A stretch of DNA of 64,000 bases from Winkia neuii subsp. neuii DSM 8576 (GCF_000420405.1 NZ_ATUW01000005.1:62001-126000), one strand, 5' to 3'. Positions 16,928-27,771 are shown, counted from the stretch's first letter. Translations and numbers: made by a program. The notes: generated by a model from the letters alone, not told the origin.

Positions 16928-17841
16928 TTTTCACCCATCTTCGAACTAGCATCTAGGTGGGCGCCGCGAGCCCAGGCAGCACCGCCCATCCACTTTTTAC
17001 CCGCCGGGGAAACCTGCCCAAGCTCGAGCGCAGTAGAGGCCGTACCCACAAACAACTGTTTCTTAGTAGCCTCAATTCCCCCGACGGGCAGAATTTTCGA
17101 GGTAACCGTAGGGAGAGCAATCTTCATACGCGTCCCCTCGAAACATGTCCATGCGGTGGGAGTAAAAGCGCGAATTTGAGCGCTCACCTGCTGCGCAGGC
17201 TTACTCCAGTCGATCTGTTGATCTGCTTTTGAATACATGTGCGCATAGGTTGGTTGCCCAACCTGAGGAACAGGTTCGGTCTCACCCGCCTCGATTGCGC
17301 CCACCACCCTGCCGACCATTCGGCAGGCAGCGTCGTTGAGCTCTTCGAACAGTTTCGGGGCATCTGTTGCCATTCCGATGGGAATTTCTTGCCTATCCCA
17401 CACCGGACCAGTGTCGAGTCCCTCCTCGATCTGGAAAATACTAACTCCACTTGCCGTGTCCCCGGCTTCAATCGCTCGCTGAACCGGGGCGGCGCCCCGC
17501 CACCTAGGCAGCAGCGAATAGTGTACGTTCACCCAACCGTGCCTAGGAATGCTCAGCAAGTTCTTGGGAATGATCATCCCGTAGGCCACCACCACTACTA
17601 GGTCGGGATGAAGGGAAGTAATGAGGTCTTCGCCCTCGGCCCCGCGCAGTGCGGCAGGCTTGTATACGGGTACCCCCAGTTCTTCCGCCCGTCTCGCCAC
17701 TGGCGACGGGCGCAGTTTCTTCGAGCGCCCTTTAGCGGTGTCAGGTCTACTCAGCACTCCTACAAGCTGATGGCCTAGTTCGTTCACCGCCTCGAGAAGG
17801 GGCACAGCAGTTTCCGGAGTTCCAGCAAAAATTAAACGCAC
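16924..17841 (-). CDS. fmt: Methionyl-tRNA formyltransferase
   Basis: A 305-residue enzyme that formylates initiator Met-tRNA from 10-formyltetrahydrofolate. The N-terminal domain shows VVVVAYGMIIPKNLLSI and the folate-site signature NVHYSLLPRWRGAAPVQ with catalytic Asn and His, followed by GVSIFQIEEGLDTGPV with the catalytic Asp. The C-terminal OB-like domain starts near 205. Start is GTG 17841, four bases after the priA stop. Confidence 0.95.
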   Translation of the reverse strand: MRLIFAGTPETAVPLLEAVNELGHQLVGVLSRPDTAKGRSKKLRPSPVARRAEELGVPVYKPAALRGAEGEDLITSLHPDLVVVVAYGMIIPKNLLSIPRHGWVNVHYSLLPRWRGAAPVQRAIEAGDTASGVSIFQIEEGLDTGPVWDRQEIPIGMATDAPKLFEELNDAACRMVGRVVGAIEAGETEPVPQVGQPTYAHMYSKADQQIDWSKPAQQVSAQIRAFTPTAWTCFEGTRMKIALPTVTSKILPVGGIEATKKQLFVGTASTALELGQVSPAGKKWMGGAAWARGAHLDASSKMGEK

Positions 17842-17845
17842 CTAG

Positions 17846-19840
17846 CTAGTCTATAGACCACAGATCGGCTGGGCTCACTTGGACGCGCACTTTAGGCATT
17901 CGAGCTGCACTGCGCGAGGCCTGCACCGCATTTAAACCGGTCATCAATTGCCTGTGAGTGCCGGTAGTTGCCTTTAAAAGAGCTCGGCAACCCCCATCAG
18001 CCTCCAGCGGGCCAAGTACCTCAAAATCGAGTTTTTTGGGATACTCCTGCAACGCTCTGATTACCTCGTATACGCCTTTGCGCGACCCGTCGAGGGCTAC
18101 CAACCACGCTGCTGGGGGAAGATGTAGCTCACGGCGTTCTTTTAGATCGCGTCTTGCCCAGCCGGGCCCGTCCCAACGTATAAATGCCCCGGCCAGAGCA
18201 CGATCAGCACACCCCAAAAGTAGAGTCCGCCCGTCGGGACGGACGAGAGCAGCCGCGTTCAGCCACCTACGCAAAGCCTCGGTTGGAGCCCAGAGCTCAG
18301 GACGCGAGGCTAGAGCGGCCCCATCGAGTAGTACTGCTGCCCGGTATCCACCATTAGCCAAGGGCTCTGCCCCCGGGGTAGCGATTACCAGCCGCGACGA
18401 GTCGTCTACCTGTTCGACCACGGTACCCACAGATCCGGAAATTGTAACAGCCACGCCGGGAAAGGCCCGCCCCAGCTCCTCGCCTACGCGGCCCGCCCCA
18501 ACTTTGGCAGATCTGGGCGCGTTAGAACCGCACTGTGGACAAGCGTAGTTGGCCTGTTTCTTGCCACACCACCTGCACTCTAAAATACCGGTCCCTGACA
18601 ATGCTATTGGGCCCGCACACGAGGCACAGTGCGAAAGCATCCCACACTTTGAGCACGAGACCACCGGAACGTACCCAGCTCGAGGAACCTGAACTAAAAC
18701 TGGCCCCGACTGCAGCCCTTTAGACAGTAGCCTGTGTGCAGGGGGCGGAATACGCATATGCCCGCTGGGTCCGTATGCCTCTAGCTCCTGCTCGGTGGGA
18801 GCCTGGTTCGTGGCGGTATTTGCGCGCAAACTGGCGCGTTCCGGCCGCACCAGTGCACACCAGTTTGCCTCTAACAGAAGTTGTGCCTCGGCGGAAAAAA
18901 CGTACCCTGCGAGTACTAAGGCGCTCTTTTGCAGCGCAGCCCTTTCAACAGCGATAGTTCGTGCGTGCAGATACGGGCTGCGTCTACCGGCCAGCGAATC
19001 TGAAGCCTCATCCCAAATTAATATAGTGCCCACATCCTCCAACGGAGCCCAAATGGCACTGCGAGTACCAATTACCACCTGTGTGCCCCCTGCTAGACAC
19101 GTAAGGTGAGCCCGATAGCGTTCCGCTTCAGACAGCGAAGAAGTTACCTTCAGATGGTCTATTTTTGCGCGTTCTAAAGCACTAGAAAGTGCTTGAACGT
19201 GACGCACGGTGGGAAGAACCGCCAAGGCTCCGCGCCCCGAAACTGCCGTAGCTGCAATAAGCGCAACAAATTGGCTGAGCCAACCCTGTTTCCCTTTTCC
19301 AGGTAGCCCCTGCATAACCGCCCTGGGAGATTCACCGGCCTTTATGTGCTCAAAAAGAGCCTGTCCGGAATCAGTGTGGGCAAAGGCATCCCCGTCGCAT
19401 CGCGGCGTTGTAGGAGTGACAAAATTAGCAGTAAAAGCATCCTCGGTGCCCTTGTGCCTTTTAGGGATAGCTTCAGCCAGAATACCCGCTATGGAGCCGC
19501 AATACTTGTCGGCTAGCCGCTCGGCGAGTGCATAAATAAAAGGAGCTAACACCGCCCGCCTGGATGTGAGCGAAGCAATCGTGGCCAATTTACCAGCATG
19601 AGTAGTGGTGTGGCCCCGCGATATGATCCAACCATTTCGCCGAGTGCCGGCCATATTTACGCGAACCTGTGCCCCTACTGGGGCGTCCTTAGTTTTTTTA
19701 TCTAAAAGATAATCTAGAGGGCGATTCAAGTGGGGCACAGAAAGATCCACCAGCACCCCCACCACGGGATCGTCTACCCCCGGCACACTAACCTGACGAG
19801 GGGTGGGATCTGGAAGTGCCAGGAGTGCGTCTTGGATCAT
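17846..19840 (-). CDS. priA: Primosomal protein N' (PriA), helicase motifs degenerate
   Basis: A 664-residue replication-restart protein. The N-terminal 3' DNA-binding domain (1-110) and the zinc region (CSKCGMLSHCASC ... CRWCGKK ... CPQCGS) are well kept. The ATPase motifs are not: the Walker A place reads GLPGKGKQGW instead of GxTGSGKT, and the DEEH box reads DEAS. Such loss is known in actinobacterial PriA proteins, which are thought to act without helicase activity. It follows metK by 35 bases and precedes fmt by 4 bases. Confidence 0.9.
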   Translation of the reverse strand: MIQDALLALPDPTPRQVSVPGVDDPVVGVLVDLSVPHLNRPLDYLLDKKTKDAPVGAQVRVNMAGTRRNGWIISRGHTTTHAGKLATIASLTSRRAVLAPFIYALAERLADKYCGSIAGILAEAIPKRHKGTEDAFTANFVTPTTPRCDGDAFAHTDSGQALFEHIKAGESPRAVMQGLPGKGKQGWLSQFVALIAATAVSGRGALAVLPTVRHVQALSSALERAKIDHLKVTSSLSEAERYRAHLTCLAGGTQVVIGTRSAIWAPLEDVGTILIWDEASDSLAGRRSPYLHARTIAVERAALQKSALVLAGYVFSAEAQLLLEANWCALVRPERASLRANTATNQAPTEQELEAYGPSGHMRIPPPAHRLLSKGLQSGPVLVQVPRAGYVPVVSCSKCGMLSHCASCAGPIALSGTGILECRWCGKKQANYACPQCGSNAPRSAKVGAGRVGEELGRAFPGVAVTISGSVGTVVEQVDDSSRLVIATPGAEPLANGGYRAAVLLDGAALASRPELWAPTEALRRWLNAAALVRPDGRTLLLGCADRALAGAFIRWDGPGWARRDLKERRELHLPPAAWLVALDGSRKGVYEVIRALQEYPKKLDFEVLGPLEADGGCRALLKATTGTHRQLMTGLNAVQASRSAARMPKVRVQVSPADLWSID

Positions 19841-19875
19841 GCCCTAATTAAAACTCCCGGCACCCACAGATGAAA

Positions 19876-21069
19876 CTAAAGGGCTGCACGCAGCTGCTCA
19901 ACCTTGTTGGTTTTCTCCCACGCGAACTCCTCGCGTCCGAAATGCCCATATGAAGAGGTTGCCTTGAAACCCGGCTTCTTCAAATCGAGCGCATCGATTA
20001 TTGCAGCAGGACGCAGGTCGAATACCTCAGAAACGGCTTTTTCGAGCGCTTCCTCCCCAACAGAGGCAGTCCCAAAAGTCTCGATGTACAGCCCTACAGG
20101 ACGGGCCTTACCAATTGCGTAGGCAACCTGAATCTCGCAGCTAGACGCGAGTCCCGCCGCTACAATATTCTTGGCTACCCATCGCAGCGCGTATGCACCG
20201 GACCTATCTACTTTAGAGGCATCTTTACCAGAGAAGGCGCCTCCCCCGTGGCGCGCGTAGCCTCCGTAAGTGTCGACAATGATCTTGCGCCCTGTCAGGC
20301 CCGCGTCGCCCATAGGCCCGCCCACGGTGAATAGCCCTGCAGGATTCACAAAGATAGAATCCGCCTTTGGCATCTTCCAACCAACCTCTTTTAGCGTTGG
20401 CTCAATCACTGTCTCGACCAAGGCCGGGCGCAACTTGTCGAGGCTGAGATCCGGCGAATGCTGGCTAGAGACGACCACTGCATCCAAACCAATGGCTTTG
20501 TCGCCCTCGTAGGCAACCGTTACCTGAGTCTTGCCGTCCGGGCGCAGCCCCTCAACGAGGTTCTCTTTGCGCACCTGGGCCAAACGCCGGGCAAGCTTGT
20601 GGGCAAGCCATATGGGCGCGGGCATGAGGTCGGGCGTTTCGTTGCAGGCATAACCGAACATCAATCCCTGGTCACCGGCCCCCTGAATGTCGTAGGCATC
20701 GTGATCACCGGTTAGATCGTCGCGTACCTCCCAAGACTTTTCAACACCGGCCTGGATGTCAGGACTTTGTTGGTCTATAGAGACGAGCACGCCACAGGAA
20801 TTGCCGTCAAAACCGACATCAGAAGAAGTGTAGCCGATGGAGGCAACCTCCTGGCGAACAATCTGGGGAATCTCGACGTAAGCGTCGGTGGTGATTTCGC
20901 CGGCAACGTGAACCTGGCCCGTAGTAGCCAACGTTTCAACTGCAAGATGGGCGTCAGGGTCCTGCTCTAAAACCGCATCCAAAATAGCGTCAGAAATACG
21001 ATCGCACACCTTGTCGGGGTGACCTTCAGTTACAGATTCAGATGTGAACAGACGATTCATAAGACTCAC
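19876..21069 (-). CDS. metK: S-adenosylmethionine synthase
   Basis: A 397-residue cytosolic enzyme making S-adenosylmethionine from methionine and ATP. Signatures: [18 protein letters not shown] near the start, [12 protein letters not shown] (the central hexapeptide) and [19 protein letters not shown] in the P-loop-like region. Two starts are possible: GTG 21069, with AGGAAA five bases before it, and ATG 21060, which has no well-spaced ribosome binding site; I use the GTG. It lies 19 bases after coaBC. No SAM riboswitch fits in that gap. Confidence 0.96.
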   Translation of the reverse strand: MSLMNRLFTSESVTEGHPDKVCDRISDAILDAVLEQDPDAHLAVETLATTGQVHVAGEITTDAYVEIPQIVRQEVASIGYTSSDVGFDGNSCGVLVSIDQQSPDIQAGVEKSWEVRDDLTGDHDAYDIQGAGDQGLMFGYACNETPDLMPAPIWLAHKLARRLAQVRKENLVEGLRPDGKTQVTVAYEGDKAIGLDAVVVSSQHSPDLSLDKLRPALVETVIEPTLKEVGWKMPKADSIFVNPAGLFTVGGPMGDAGLTGRKIIVDTYGGYARHGGGAFSGKDASKVDRSGAYALRWVAKNIVAAGLASSCEIQVAYAIGKARPVGLYIETFGTASVGEEALEKAVSEVFDLRPAAIIDALDLKKPGFKATSSYGHFGREEFAWEKTNKVEQLRAAL

Positions 21070-21088
21070 TCGTGTTTCCTAGTGCGAA

Positions 21089-22285
21089 CTAGCGTATGCC
21101 CGCTAGCGTACTAATTTCCTCGACGATAGCGCGCGCAACAACATCTTTTGGACCACTTGCGCTACCTACTTGCTCGCCCTCAGCGTCAACCACCGAAATC
21201 GACGTGTCGACATTGCCAAAACCAGAACTCTGACCAACCTGATTGATTACAAGTAGATCGGCACCTTTTCTGCGTGCTTTCTGAGCGCCCAATTCAGCCA
21301 CTTCGGCAGCAGTACCAGTTTCTGCAGCAAAGCCGACAATTAGCTGCCCTTCGCGCCGCTCTTTAACTAGGCCGGCAAGAATATCCGGATTTTTCGTCAG
21401 CTCCAGCATCATAGTGTTCGAAGAAGTCTTTTTGATCTTCTTCTCTGACACGGATTTAGGAGCAAAATCGGATACGGCAGCACACTGAACTAGGATTTCG
21501 GCGTAATCCTGGGCTGCTCGCATAGCTTCTTGCAGCTGTGCGGTTGTGGACACTTCTACCAGGCGGCAACCGGCGGGGACCACCGAGTGGTCGACGTTAG
21601 CCGCGACGAATGTGACCTCTGCGCCTGCTGCAGCCAACTCGCTCGCAATAGCGGCGCCCATCCGCCCCGAAGAGCGGTTCCCTACCCACCGTACCGGATC
21701 CAAAGGTTCGCGGGTGCCACCGGCTGAAACAGCAGCTTTTAGTCCCGTTAGGGTCTGCTTCCGCAGAGCTGCTTTGCAGTTGAACAAGATTGTTTCTTCG
21801 TCGGGCAGCCTGCCCTTACCCGAATCTCCTGAAGACAATTCCCCTTGAGCTGGTTCGACAACTCGCACGCCCCGCTCGCGCAACGTGGCAACATTGGCCT
21901 GAGTAGCCATATGGTTCCACATCTGAGTGTGCATGGCGGGGACTACAATCAGGGGACACTCAACCGCCAGCAAGGTGGTAGACAAAAGGTCGTCGGCAAT
22001 CCCATTGGCTAGCTTGGCAATGAAGTTAGCGGTGGCAGGAACAACGATAGCGAAGTCCGCATCCCGTGCTGCCTCGATATGGTCGACATGCTGAGCATCC
22101 TGGAAAACATCCGTGCGCACGGGCTCGCCAGTGAGAGCCTCCCAGGTTGCCTTTCCCACCATCTGCAACGCCGCTTCGGTTGGAATAACCCTAACCTGCC
22201 AGCCCAATTTCATCAGCCTTCTGACGATGCCGACAGCTTTGTAGGCGGCTATACCCCCGGTAACTCCGACTAGCGCATGTGCCAT
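21089..22285 (-). CDS. coaBC: Bifunctional phosphopantothenoylcysteine decarboxylase / phosphopantothenate-cysteine ligase
   Basis: A 398-residue coenzyme A biosynthesis enzyme. The CoaC part (about 1-180) is a flavoprotein with GVTGGIAAYKA at the start, PAMHTQMW and SSGDSGKGRLPD; the CoaB part (about 185-398) begins with AAVSAGGTREPLDPVRWVGN and RSSGRMGAA, which binds CTP. The PAMH variant of the PxMNxxMW motif also occurs in other actinobacterial CoaBC proteins. Follows rpoZ by three bases. Confidence 0.94.
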   Translation of the reverse strand: MAHALVGVTGGIAAYKAVGIVRRLMKLGWQVRVIPTEAALQMVGKATWEALTGEPVRTDVFQDAQHVDHIEAARDADFAIVVPATANFIAKLANGIADDLLSTTLLAVECPLIVVPAMHTQMWNHMATQANVATLRERGVRVVEPAQGELSSGDSGKGRLPDEETILFNCKAALRKQTLTGLKAAVSAGGTREPLDPVRWVGNRSSGRMGAAIASELAAAGAEVTFVAANVDHSVVPAGCRLVEVSTTAQLQEAMRAAQDYAEILVQCAAVSDFAPKSVSEKKIKKTSSNTMMLELTKNPDILAGLVKERREGQLIVGFAAETGTAAEVAELGAQKARRKGADLLVINQVGQSSGFGNVDTSISVVDAEGEQVGSASGPKDVVARAIVEEISTLAGIR

Positions 22286-22288
22286 TTG

Positions 22289-22558
22289 CTAATCCTTGTC
22301 AGTTCCCTTGTCCAGGGAAAGAAGCCCCTCGTTAATTTCTCGGAGGGCAATACCTAAGGGCTTATCCTCTGGAGAAACCTCGACAAGCGGCCCAGGAGTG
22401 GAGATCATGCCATCAGCAACCTGCTGATTGTAGGTATTTATCTGGCGGGCACGCTTTGCTGCGTACACTACGAGAGCATATTTGGAATCTACGCGTTCGA
22501 GTAGATCATCGATTGGAGGATTAGTAATTCCTTCGGGATGTGCGACAATTCCGGACAT
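22289..22558 (-). CDS. rpoZ: DNA-directed RNA polymerase omega subunit
   Basis: An 89-residue subunit that helps assemble the beta' subunit and takes part in ppGpp binding in some bacteria. The core [21 protein letters not shown] and the [10 protein letters not shown] end are typical. The ATG at 22558 has AAGGAAAGGAA upstream; an in-frame upstream start would add six residues with no better ribosome binding site. Linked to gmk as in most bacteria. Confidence 0.95.
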   Translation of the reverse strand: MSGIVAHPEGITNPPIDDLLERVDSKYALVVYAAKRARQINTYNQQVADGMISTPGPLVEVSPEDKPLGIALREINEGLLSLDKGTDKD

Positions 22559-22586
22559 TTGATTCCTTTCCTTCAACTGCCCTATT

Positions 22587-23153
22587 TTATGCCAGTCCCA
22601 TTACGCTGGCTAGCTTAGAAACTGCGGTATTTACCTCATCGTTTACAATTTTGACGTCAAACTCGTCGGCGGCAGCTAATTCGACCTTTGCGGTTTGCAG
22701 GCGTCGGAGCTGTTCGGTGGCGTCTTCGGTGCCTCTACCCCGCAACCGCGACACCAGCTCGTCCCACGAGGGAGGCAGCAAAAACACAAGCTGAGCGTCG
22801 GGACGCTTAGCCCTGATCTGGCGGGCTCCGTCCAGATCGATTTCTACTAGCACGGGTCTACCCTCTGCTAGTGCTTCGTCGACTGGAGCGGCCGGAGTGC
22901 CGTAGCGATGCTCTCCGTGCACTTGCGCCCACTCGAGCATTTTGCCCTCGGCGACCAACTGGTCAAATTTCGCGTCCGAAACAAAGTAGTAGTGTTTTCC
23001 ATCTACCTCGCCGGGACGTGGGTCGCGTGTGGTTGCAGAAATAGAAACGTAGAGGCCACGGTACTGCTCACGCAATGCCGCTACAACAGTCCCCTTCCCT
23101 ACAGCCGTAGGTCCTGCCAGTACCGTAAGTTTTGCACCCATAGCCTCAATCAT
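22587..23153 (-). CDS. gmk: Guanylate kinase
   Basis: A 188-residue enzyme converting GMP to GDP with ATP. Visible: Walker [10 protein letters not shown] (about 13-21), the GMP-site segment [21 protein letters not shown], and [16 protein letters not shown] 23153 is assumed; a second in-frame ATG four codons later is possible. It is separated from mihF by a terminator-like hairpin and there is little room for a separate promoter, so gmk expression may depend on read-through. Confidence 0.95.
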   Translation of the reverse strand: MIEAMGAKLTVLAGPTAVGKGTVVAALREQYRGLYVSISATTRDPRPGEVDGKHYYFVSDAKFDQLVAEGKMLEWAQVHGEHRYGTPAAPVDEALAEGRPVLVEIDLDGARQIRAKRPDAQLVFLLPPSWDELVSRLRGRGTEDATEQLRRLQTAKVELAAADEFDVKIVNDEVNTAVSKLASVMGLA

Positions 23154-23176
23154 GCCCTATCTGGTGCGTTCAGCCC

Positions 23177-23206
23177 AAAAAAAGAGGGTGCGAGTGATTC
23201 GCACCC
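23177..23206 (-). terminator. Terminator after mihF
   Basis: GGGTGCGA (23186-23193) and TCGCACCC (23199-23206) form an 8-bp stem with a 5-base loop. On the minus strand it is followed by seven T residues (23177-23183). It lies 19 bases beyond the mihF stop and 24 bases before gmk. Confidence 0.85.
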
Positions 23207-23224
23207 CCTTTTTAATAGGTCCAC

Positions 23225-23536
23225 TTAGCCAAACCGGCGAATCAGCTCCTGGGCTTGATGCACACCCAGCCCACGAATGCGGCGCGACTGCGCAATGCCG
23301 ATTTCTTCCATAATATTTTGGGCTGTAGTAGCGCCGACGCGCGGAAGTGACTCAAGCAGGGTGACAACCTTCATCTTGCCGAGGGCCTCATTTTCCTTGG
23401 AATCTTCCAGCACCTTCGACAGTGTGGTCTGGTGCTTCTTCAATTCCACCTTAATCTGAGCGCGCACGCGCCTAGCTTCGGCAGCCTTTTCCAGAGCAGC
23501 TGAACGCTGTTCTGCAGTTAGCGGAGGCAGAGCCAT
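23225..23536 (-). CDS. mihF: Actinobacterial integration host factor (MihF)
   Basis: A 103-residue nucleoid-associated DNA-binding protein of the H2TH-containing actinobacterial IHF family, unrelated to the HU-fold IHF of E. coli. The conserved centre ALGKMKVVTLLESLPRVG and the following RIRGLGVHQ segment fit the family; the first half is a charged helix. A strong GAGAGG site precedes the ATG. The gene stands between pyrF and gmk, the typical actinobacterial arrangement. Confidence 0.95.
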   Translation of the reverse strand: MALPPLTAEQRSAALEKAAEARRVRAQIKVELKKHQTTLSKVLEDSKENEALGKMKVVTLLESLPRVGATTAQNIMEEIGIAQSRRIRGLGVHQAQELIRRFG

Positions 23537-23574
23537 ATAAACCTCTCTAAAAGTTAGTTGTACAGACGCGCAAA

Positions 23575-23603
23575 ATCTTACGATATAGCCTGGCCATAGC
23601 CAA
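23575..23603 (-). promoter_or_regulatory. Candidate mihF promoter
   Basis: On the minus strand TTGGCT (23598-23603) and TAAGAT (23575-23580) are separated by 17 bases and would start transcription about 30 bases before the mihF ATG. The -35 lies inside the pyrF-end hairpin. Confidence 0.45.
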
Positions 23604-23616
23604 AGCTATGACCAGG
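23589..23616 (-). terminator. Hairpin at the end of the pyr operon
   Basis: The transcript segment forms a 12-bp stem with a UUUG loop and one G-U pair (23605-23616 with 23589-23600), 17 bases beyond the pyrF stop. A T-tract is not obvious, so termination efficiency is uncertain. Confidence 0.6.
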
Positions 23617-23632
23617 CCAGTCCCAGATATGG

Positions 23633-24472
23633 TTATTCGAACAGTTGCGAGCGGAAGTTTTGTATAGCTAGTGCCAACCCTCCAACTGTGGGCCCATTCA
23701 TTAAAATTGAGCGGGAAGCCGAAGCCAGCACCTTTTCTTGCACTCCGTTGAAAACACGAGCCAATTCTTGCTTTCCTGCGCCTTGTGCGCCAAAACCGGG
23801 CGAAAGGATTGATACCCCGGCATTAGAAAGATTAATGTTCTGTCTCGCTAAGGCATCACCTATAGTTGCGCCTGCAACTATACCAACAGGCCCTATGTGA
23901 CTATTGCCACATACTGATTTGTTCACCTTAGCTGCGTGTTCAACTACATATTTAGCGACGGAATCGCCGTTTTTGGTCTTTGCCTGCTGGATCTCGGGCC
24001 CTTCTGGATTGGACGTTAGTCCCAACACATACAGGCCTTTTCCATTTTCAATTGCAAGATCTATAGCCGGCTGCAGCGAGCCGAACCCTAGATAGGGGCT
24101 GACGGTAATTGCATCGGCTTCTAAAGGTGCTCCAACCGACAGGTATGCTCTGGCATAAGCAGCCATAGTAGAGCCGATGTCGCCACGTTTCACATCCAGG
24201 ATAGTTACCAAACCAGCCTGCCTTGCTTCATGCAAGATACGCTCTAGGGCCGCTATCCCCTTAGAACCGTAGCATTCAAAGAGGGCGGATTGCGGTTTTA
24301 CTGCAGCCGCATTGTCTGCGGCAGCCTCGACGGTTCGCAAGCCAAATTCCTCAACGCTGGCAGCGCTTTGTTCGAGCCCCCATTTTTTGAGTAAATTGGG
24401 GTGCGGGTCGATTCCAACACATACTTGCCCCGCCCGTTCTATTCGCTTTTCTAGCAGCTCTCCGTAGTTCAC
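23633..24472 (-). CDS. pyrF: Orotidine 5'-phosphate decarboxylase (type 2)
   Basis: A 279-residue TIM-barrel enzyme making UMP from OMP. Its length and the catalytic [11 protein letters not shown] motif fit the long type 2 group found in actinobacteria. [11 protein letters not shown] near the start and LSPGFGAQG near the end complete the substrate site. The GTG start overlaps the carB stop (GTGA), so translation is coupled. Last gene of the pyr operon. Confidence 0.95.
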   Translation of the reverse strand: MNYGELLEKRIERAGQVCVGIDPHPNLLKKWGLEQSAASVEEFGLRTVEAAADNAAAVKPQSALFECYGSKGIAALERILHEARQAGLVTILDVKRGDIGSTMAAYARAYLSVGAPLEADAITVSPYLGFGSLQPAIDLAIENGKGLYVLGLTSNPEGPEIQQAKTKNGDSVAKYVVEHAAKVNKSVCGNSHIGPVGIVAGATIGDALARQNINLSNAGVSILSPGFGAQGAGKQELARVFNGVQEKVLASASRSILMNGPTVGGLALAIQNFRSQLFE

Positions 24473-27400
24473 TTAGCCCTCCTAGTTGCGCGATCTGCTG
24501 CGTGTTCCTGGAGGGAAGCTACCTGAAAATCTGCTGGATCGACGGAAAGAGCTCGCACATAAGCAGTCAGTTGCTGCATGGTGGTAATAATCGGAGCACC
24601 GGCGCTGGTTGTAGCCGTGCGAATTTCGTATCCGTCGGCCCGCGATCCCTGAGAGCCAGGAGTATTCACAACAATAGCTATTTGTCCGTCGTGGATCATA
24701 TCGACGATTGTGGGCTCGCCGTCCTCACCGCGGCCTTCGGAAGCCTTTCGAACCACCTCGCAGTCGATGCCGTTTCGCTCTAACACTGCTGCAGTGCCGC
24801 GAGTGGCGCACAAGTCAAATCCCATTTCAGAAAGCTGCAGTGCCGGCAATACCAAAGCACGCTTGTCGCGGTCAGCGACCGAAATGAATAATTTGCCAGA
24901 CCTAGGCACCTCACCTGCAACGGCGAGCAGAGACTTGGCAAATGCAATGGGGAAATTCTTGTCGAAGCCCATCACCTCGCCTGTGGAACGCATTTCGGGC
25001 CCCAAGATCGTATCTACAACTCGGCCTTCGTAATCCAAGAACCGTTTGAACGGCAAGACAGCTTCCTTGACCGCAGTTGGGTCTCCGGGGACCATCTGGG
25101 TGGCGTCTTCTGGAGGCAGCATCCCCTGGTCTTTGAGCTCGGAAATAGACCTGCCTACCATAACCCGTGAAGCGGCTTTTGCAAGCGAAACTCCCGTGGC
25201 TTTCGAGACGAACGGAACTGTGCGAGAGGCACGTGGATTAGCCTCGATTACATAAAGCACACCAGATAAGAGGGCGAACTGTATATTTATCAATCCGCGA
25301 ACGCCAACACCGCTGGCAATGGCCTCAGTAGCCTTGCGGATTTGCCTGATGCGAGCCTGCGAGAGCGTCATCGGTGGAATCACGCAGGAGGAGTCACCAG
25401 AGTGCACCCCGGCCTCCTCCACGTGCTCCATGACTCCGCCCAAAAAGAGTTCGCTGCCGTCGTATAGAGCATCGACGTCGATTTCGATTGCGTCATCCAA
25501 GAAACGGTCGATGAGCAGCGGGCCCTGCCCCGCGCCCTCGGCTGCAATACCTGAAGAAGCCAAGTATTCGTCGAGGGCGTCCTCGTCATAAATGATAGCC
25601 ATGCCGCGACCGCCGAGCACGAAAGACGGGCGTACCAGCACGGGATAGCCAACTTCCAGTGCCGCCGCCCGAGCCTCTTCGACCGTGTGAGCAGTGCCGT
25701 GGGCCGGCGCATCGAGCCCGGCCCGTTCCAGTACCGCACCGAAAATTTCCCTATCCTCGGCAGCATCGATAGCATCGGGGCTGGTACCAATAATTGGCAC
25801 CCCGGCCTTTTCCAATCGGGCTGCGAGCGAAAGCGGAGTCTGCCCACCTAGCTGGACAATCATGCCAGCTACGGGACCGGCCTCCAGCTCCGCGCGATAA
25901 ATTTCGAGGACGTGTTCAAACGTCAGCGGTTCGAAGTAGAGCCTAGAGGAAATATCGTAGTCAGTAGAGACTGTCTCGGGATTGCAGTTGACCATGATCG
26001 TGTCATAGTCCTTGGCCAGCTCCATCGTGGCATGCACGCAGGAGTAGTCGAATTCAATGCCCTGGCCAATTCTGTTCGGCCCCGAACCCAAGATAATAAT
26101 TGCCTCGCGCTGACGCGGGGAAACCTCATTTTCGTAGTCGTAGGTCGAATAGTGGTAGGGGGTGTCGGCTGCGAATTCAGCGGCGCAAGTATCCACCGTC
26201 TTGTAAACCGGGTACAGGCCGTAGGCATGGCGGACCTCCCGCACGGTATCTTCTTCCAGCCCCCTTATCTCGGCAATCTGCACGTCCGTAAATCCAGCGC
26301 GCTTAGCTTCTGTCATTACCGTTTTGTCGAGGGCGTCTGCCTCCGAAAGATGCGTTGCTACCTCGTTTAGGAACACAATCTGATCGACAAACCAGGGATC
26401 AATCTGGGTTGCTTGAACTACTTCCTGGGCGCTCGCTCCAGCCCAGATAGCCTGCTGAATCTGAACCATACGGTGTTCCGTAGGAGTCTTAATCTTTTCC
26501 AGCAGCTGAGCCAGTTCCTCGCGGTTAGGGGCACTCCCCTTCCAAGTGAACCGAGTCCCCTTCTTGTCGATTGAATTCATCGCCTTCTGCAGGGCCTCAG
26601 AGTAGTTGCGCCCTATCGCCATTGCCTCGCCGACCGATTTCATGGACGTAGTCAGGCGTGGGTCCGCTGCCGGGAACTTTTCAAAGGCAAAACGGGGTAC
26701 TTTGACTACCACGTAGTCCAAAGTGGGCTCGAAGGAAGCGGGGGTAGAACCAGTAATGTCGTTTGGGATCTCGTCTAGGGTGTATCCCACCGCTAGCCTC
26801 GCCGCCATCTTCGCGATTGGGAATCCGGTAGCCTTCGAGGCCAGAGCCGAAGAGCGCGATACACGCGGATTCATCTCGATCACTATCACGCGTCCGGTCT
26901 TAGGATCTACCGCAAATTGGATGTTGCACCCACCTGTGTCGACTCCGACCTCGCGAATAACTGCAATGCCGATGTCGCGCAAGTTTTGTAGCTCGCGGTC
27001 GGTGAGGGTGAGGGCGGGCGCTACCGTGATCGAATCACCGGTGTGGACTCCGACCGGGTCAACGTTCTCGATGGAGCAAACCACGACCACGTTGTCAGCT
27101 TTGTCGCGCATCAGCTCCAATTCGTATTCTTTCCACCCCAGAATGGATTCTTCGAGCAACACTTCGTTGGTAATAGAATCGTGTAGGCCTTCTCCGGCAA
27201 TGCGCTCAAGATCCTCGGGAGTGTAGGCGAATCCGCTTCCCAGCCCGCCCATAGTAAAAGAGGGACGCACAACGAGTGGGTAACCGAGCTTTTCAGCTGC
27301 AGCGTGACATTCTTCCAAACTGTGGGCAATGTAGGAGCGGGCTACCTCGGCTCCGCAGCGTTCCACCACAGTCTTAAATTCGTCACGGTCCTCACCGGCG

Positions 27401-27771
27401 TTGATCGCCTCGGCCGAGGCCCCAATCAGCTCCACATCGAATTCGTCGAGTATGCCTTCGTTCTTTAGCGCAATGGCAGCATTTAGCGCGGTCTGTCCGC
27501 CCAGAGTAGGCAGCAATGCATCGGGCCGTTCCTTGGCAATGATGCGACGAAGAGACTGAGTAGTAAGTGGCTCGATATAGGTGGCGTCGGCCATCTCAGG
27601 ATCAGTCATGATGGTAGCCGGGTTCGAATTTACCAAAACTACGCGCAGTCCTTCTTCTTTCAGGACTCTGCAAGCTTGGGTACCAGAATAGTCAAACTCG
27701 CAAGCCTGGCCAATGACAATAGGGCCAGAGCCAATTACGAGAACGGATTCTAGGTCTTTGCGGCGTGGCAT
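24469..27771 (-). CDS. carB: Carbamoyl-phosphate synthase large subunit
   Basis: A 1100-residue ATP-grasp enzyme with two homologous halves: the first starts with [20 protein letters not shown] and the second with [19 protein letters not shown] near residue 560, and both have the [20 protein letters not shown] magnesium-site segments. The C-terminal MGS-like domain (about 950-1080) is the usual allosteric region. It forms carbamoyl phosphate for both pyrimidine and arginine synthesis. Its ATG shares one base with the carA stop (TAATG). Confidence 0.97.
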   Translation of the reverse strand: MPRRKDLESVLVIGSGPIVIGQACEFDYSGTQACRVLKEEGLRVVLVNSNPATIMTDPEMADATYIEPLTTQSLRRIIAKERPDALLPTLGGQTALNAAIALKNEGILDEFDVELIGASAEAINAGEDRDEFKTVVERCGAEVARSYIAHSLEECHAAAEKLGYPLVVRPSFTMGGLGSGFAYTPEDLERIAGEGLHDSITNEVLLEESILGWKEYELELMRDKADNVVVVCSIENVDPVGVHTGDSITVAPALTLTDRELQNLRDIGIAVIREVGVDTGGCNIQFAVDPKTGRVIVIEMNPRVSRSSALASKATGFPIAKMAARLAVGYTLDEIPNDITGSTPASFEPTLDYVVVKVPRFAFEKFPAADPRLTTSMKSVGEAMAIGRNYSEALQKAMNSIDKKGTRFTWKGSAPNREELAQLLEKIKTPTEHRMVQIQQAIWAGASAQEVVQATQIDPWFVDQIVFLNEVATHLSEADALDKTVMTEAKRAGFTDVQIAEIRGLEEDTVREVRHAYGLYPVYKTVDTCAAEFAADTPYHYSTYDYENEVSPRQREAIIILGSGPNRIGQGIEFDYSCVHATMELAKDYDTIMVNCNPETVSTDYDISSRLYFEPLTFEHVLEIYRAELEAGPVAGMIVQLGGQTPLSLAARLEKAGVPIIGTSPDAIDAAEDREIFGAVLERAGLDAPAHGTAHTVEEARAAALEVGYPVLVRPSFVLGGRGMAIIYDEDALDEYLASSGIAAEGAGQGPLLIDRFLDDAIEIDVDALYDGSELFLGGVMEHVEEAGVHSGDSSCVIPPMTLSQARIRQIRKATEAIASGVGVRGLINIQFALLSGVLYVIEANPRASRTVPFVSKATGVSLAKAASRVMVGRSISELKDQGMLPPEDATQMVPGDPTAVKEAVLPFKRFLDYEGRVVDTILGPEMRSTGEVMGFDKNFPIAFAKSLLAVAGEVPRSGKLFISVADRDKRALVLPALQLSEMGFDLCATRGTAAVLERNGIDCEVVRKASEGRGEDGEPTIVDMIHDGQIAIVVNTPGSQGSRADGYEIRTATTSAGAPIITTMQQLTAYVRALSVDPADFQVASLQEHAADRATRRAK

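Noticed and set aside
17958-18548. 196-codon plus-strand frame inside priA
   Set aside because: Antisense shadow of PriA; low-complexity Arg/Ser/Pro product typical of such frames.
21070-21088. SAM riboswitch before metK
   Set aside because: The gap is only 19 bases, too short for any known class.
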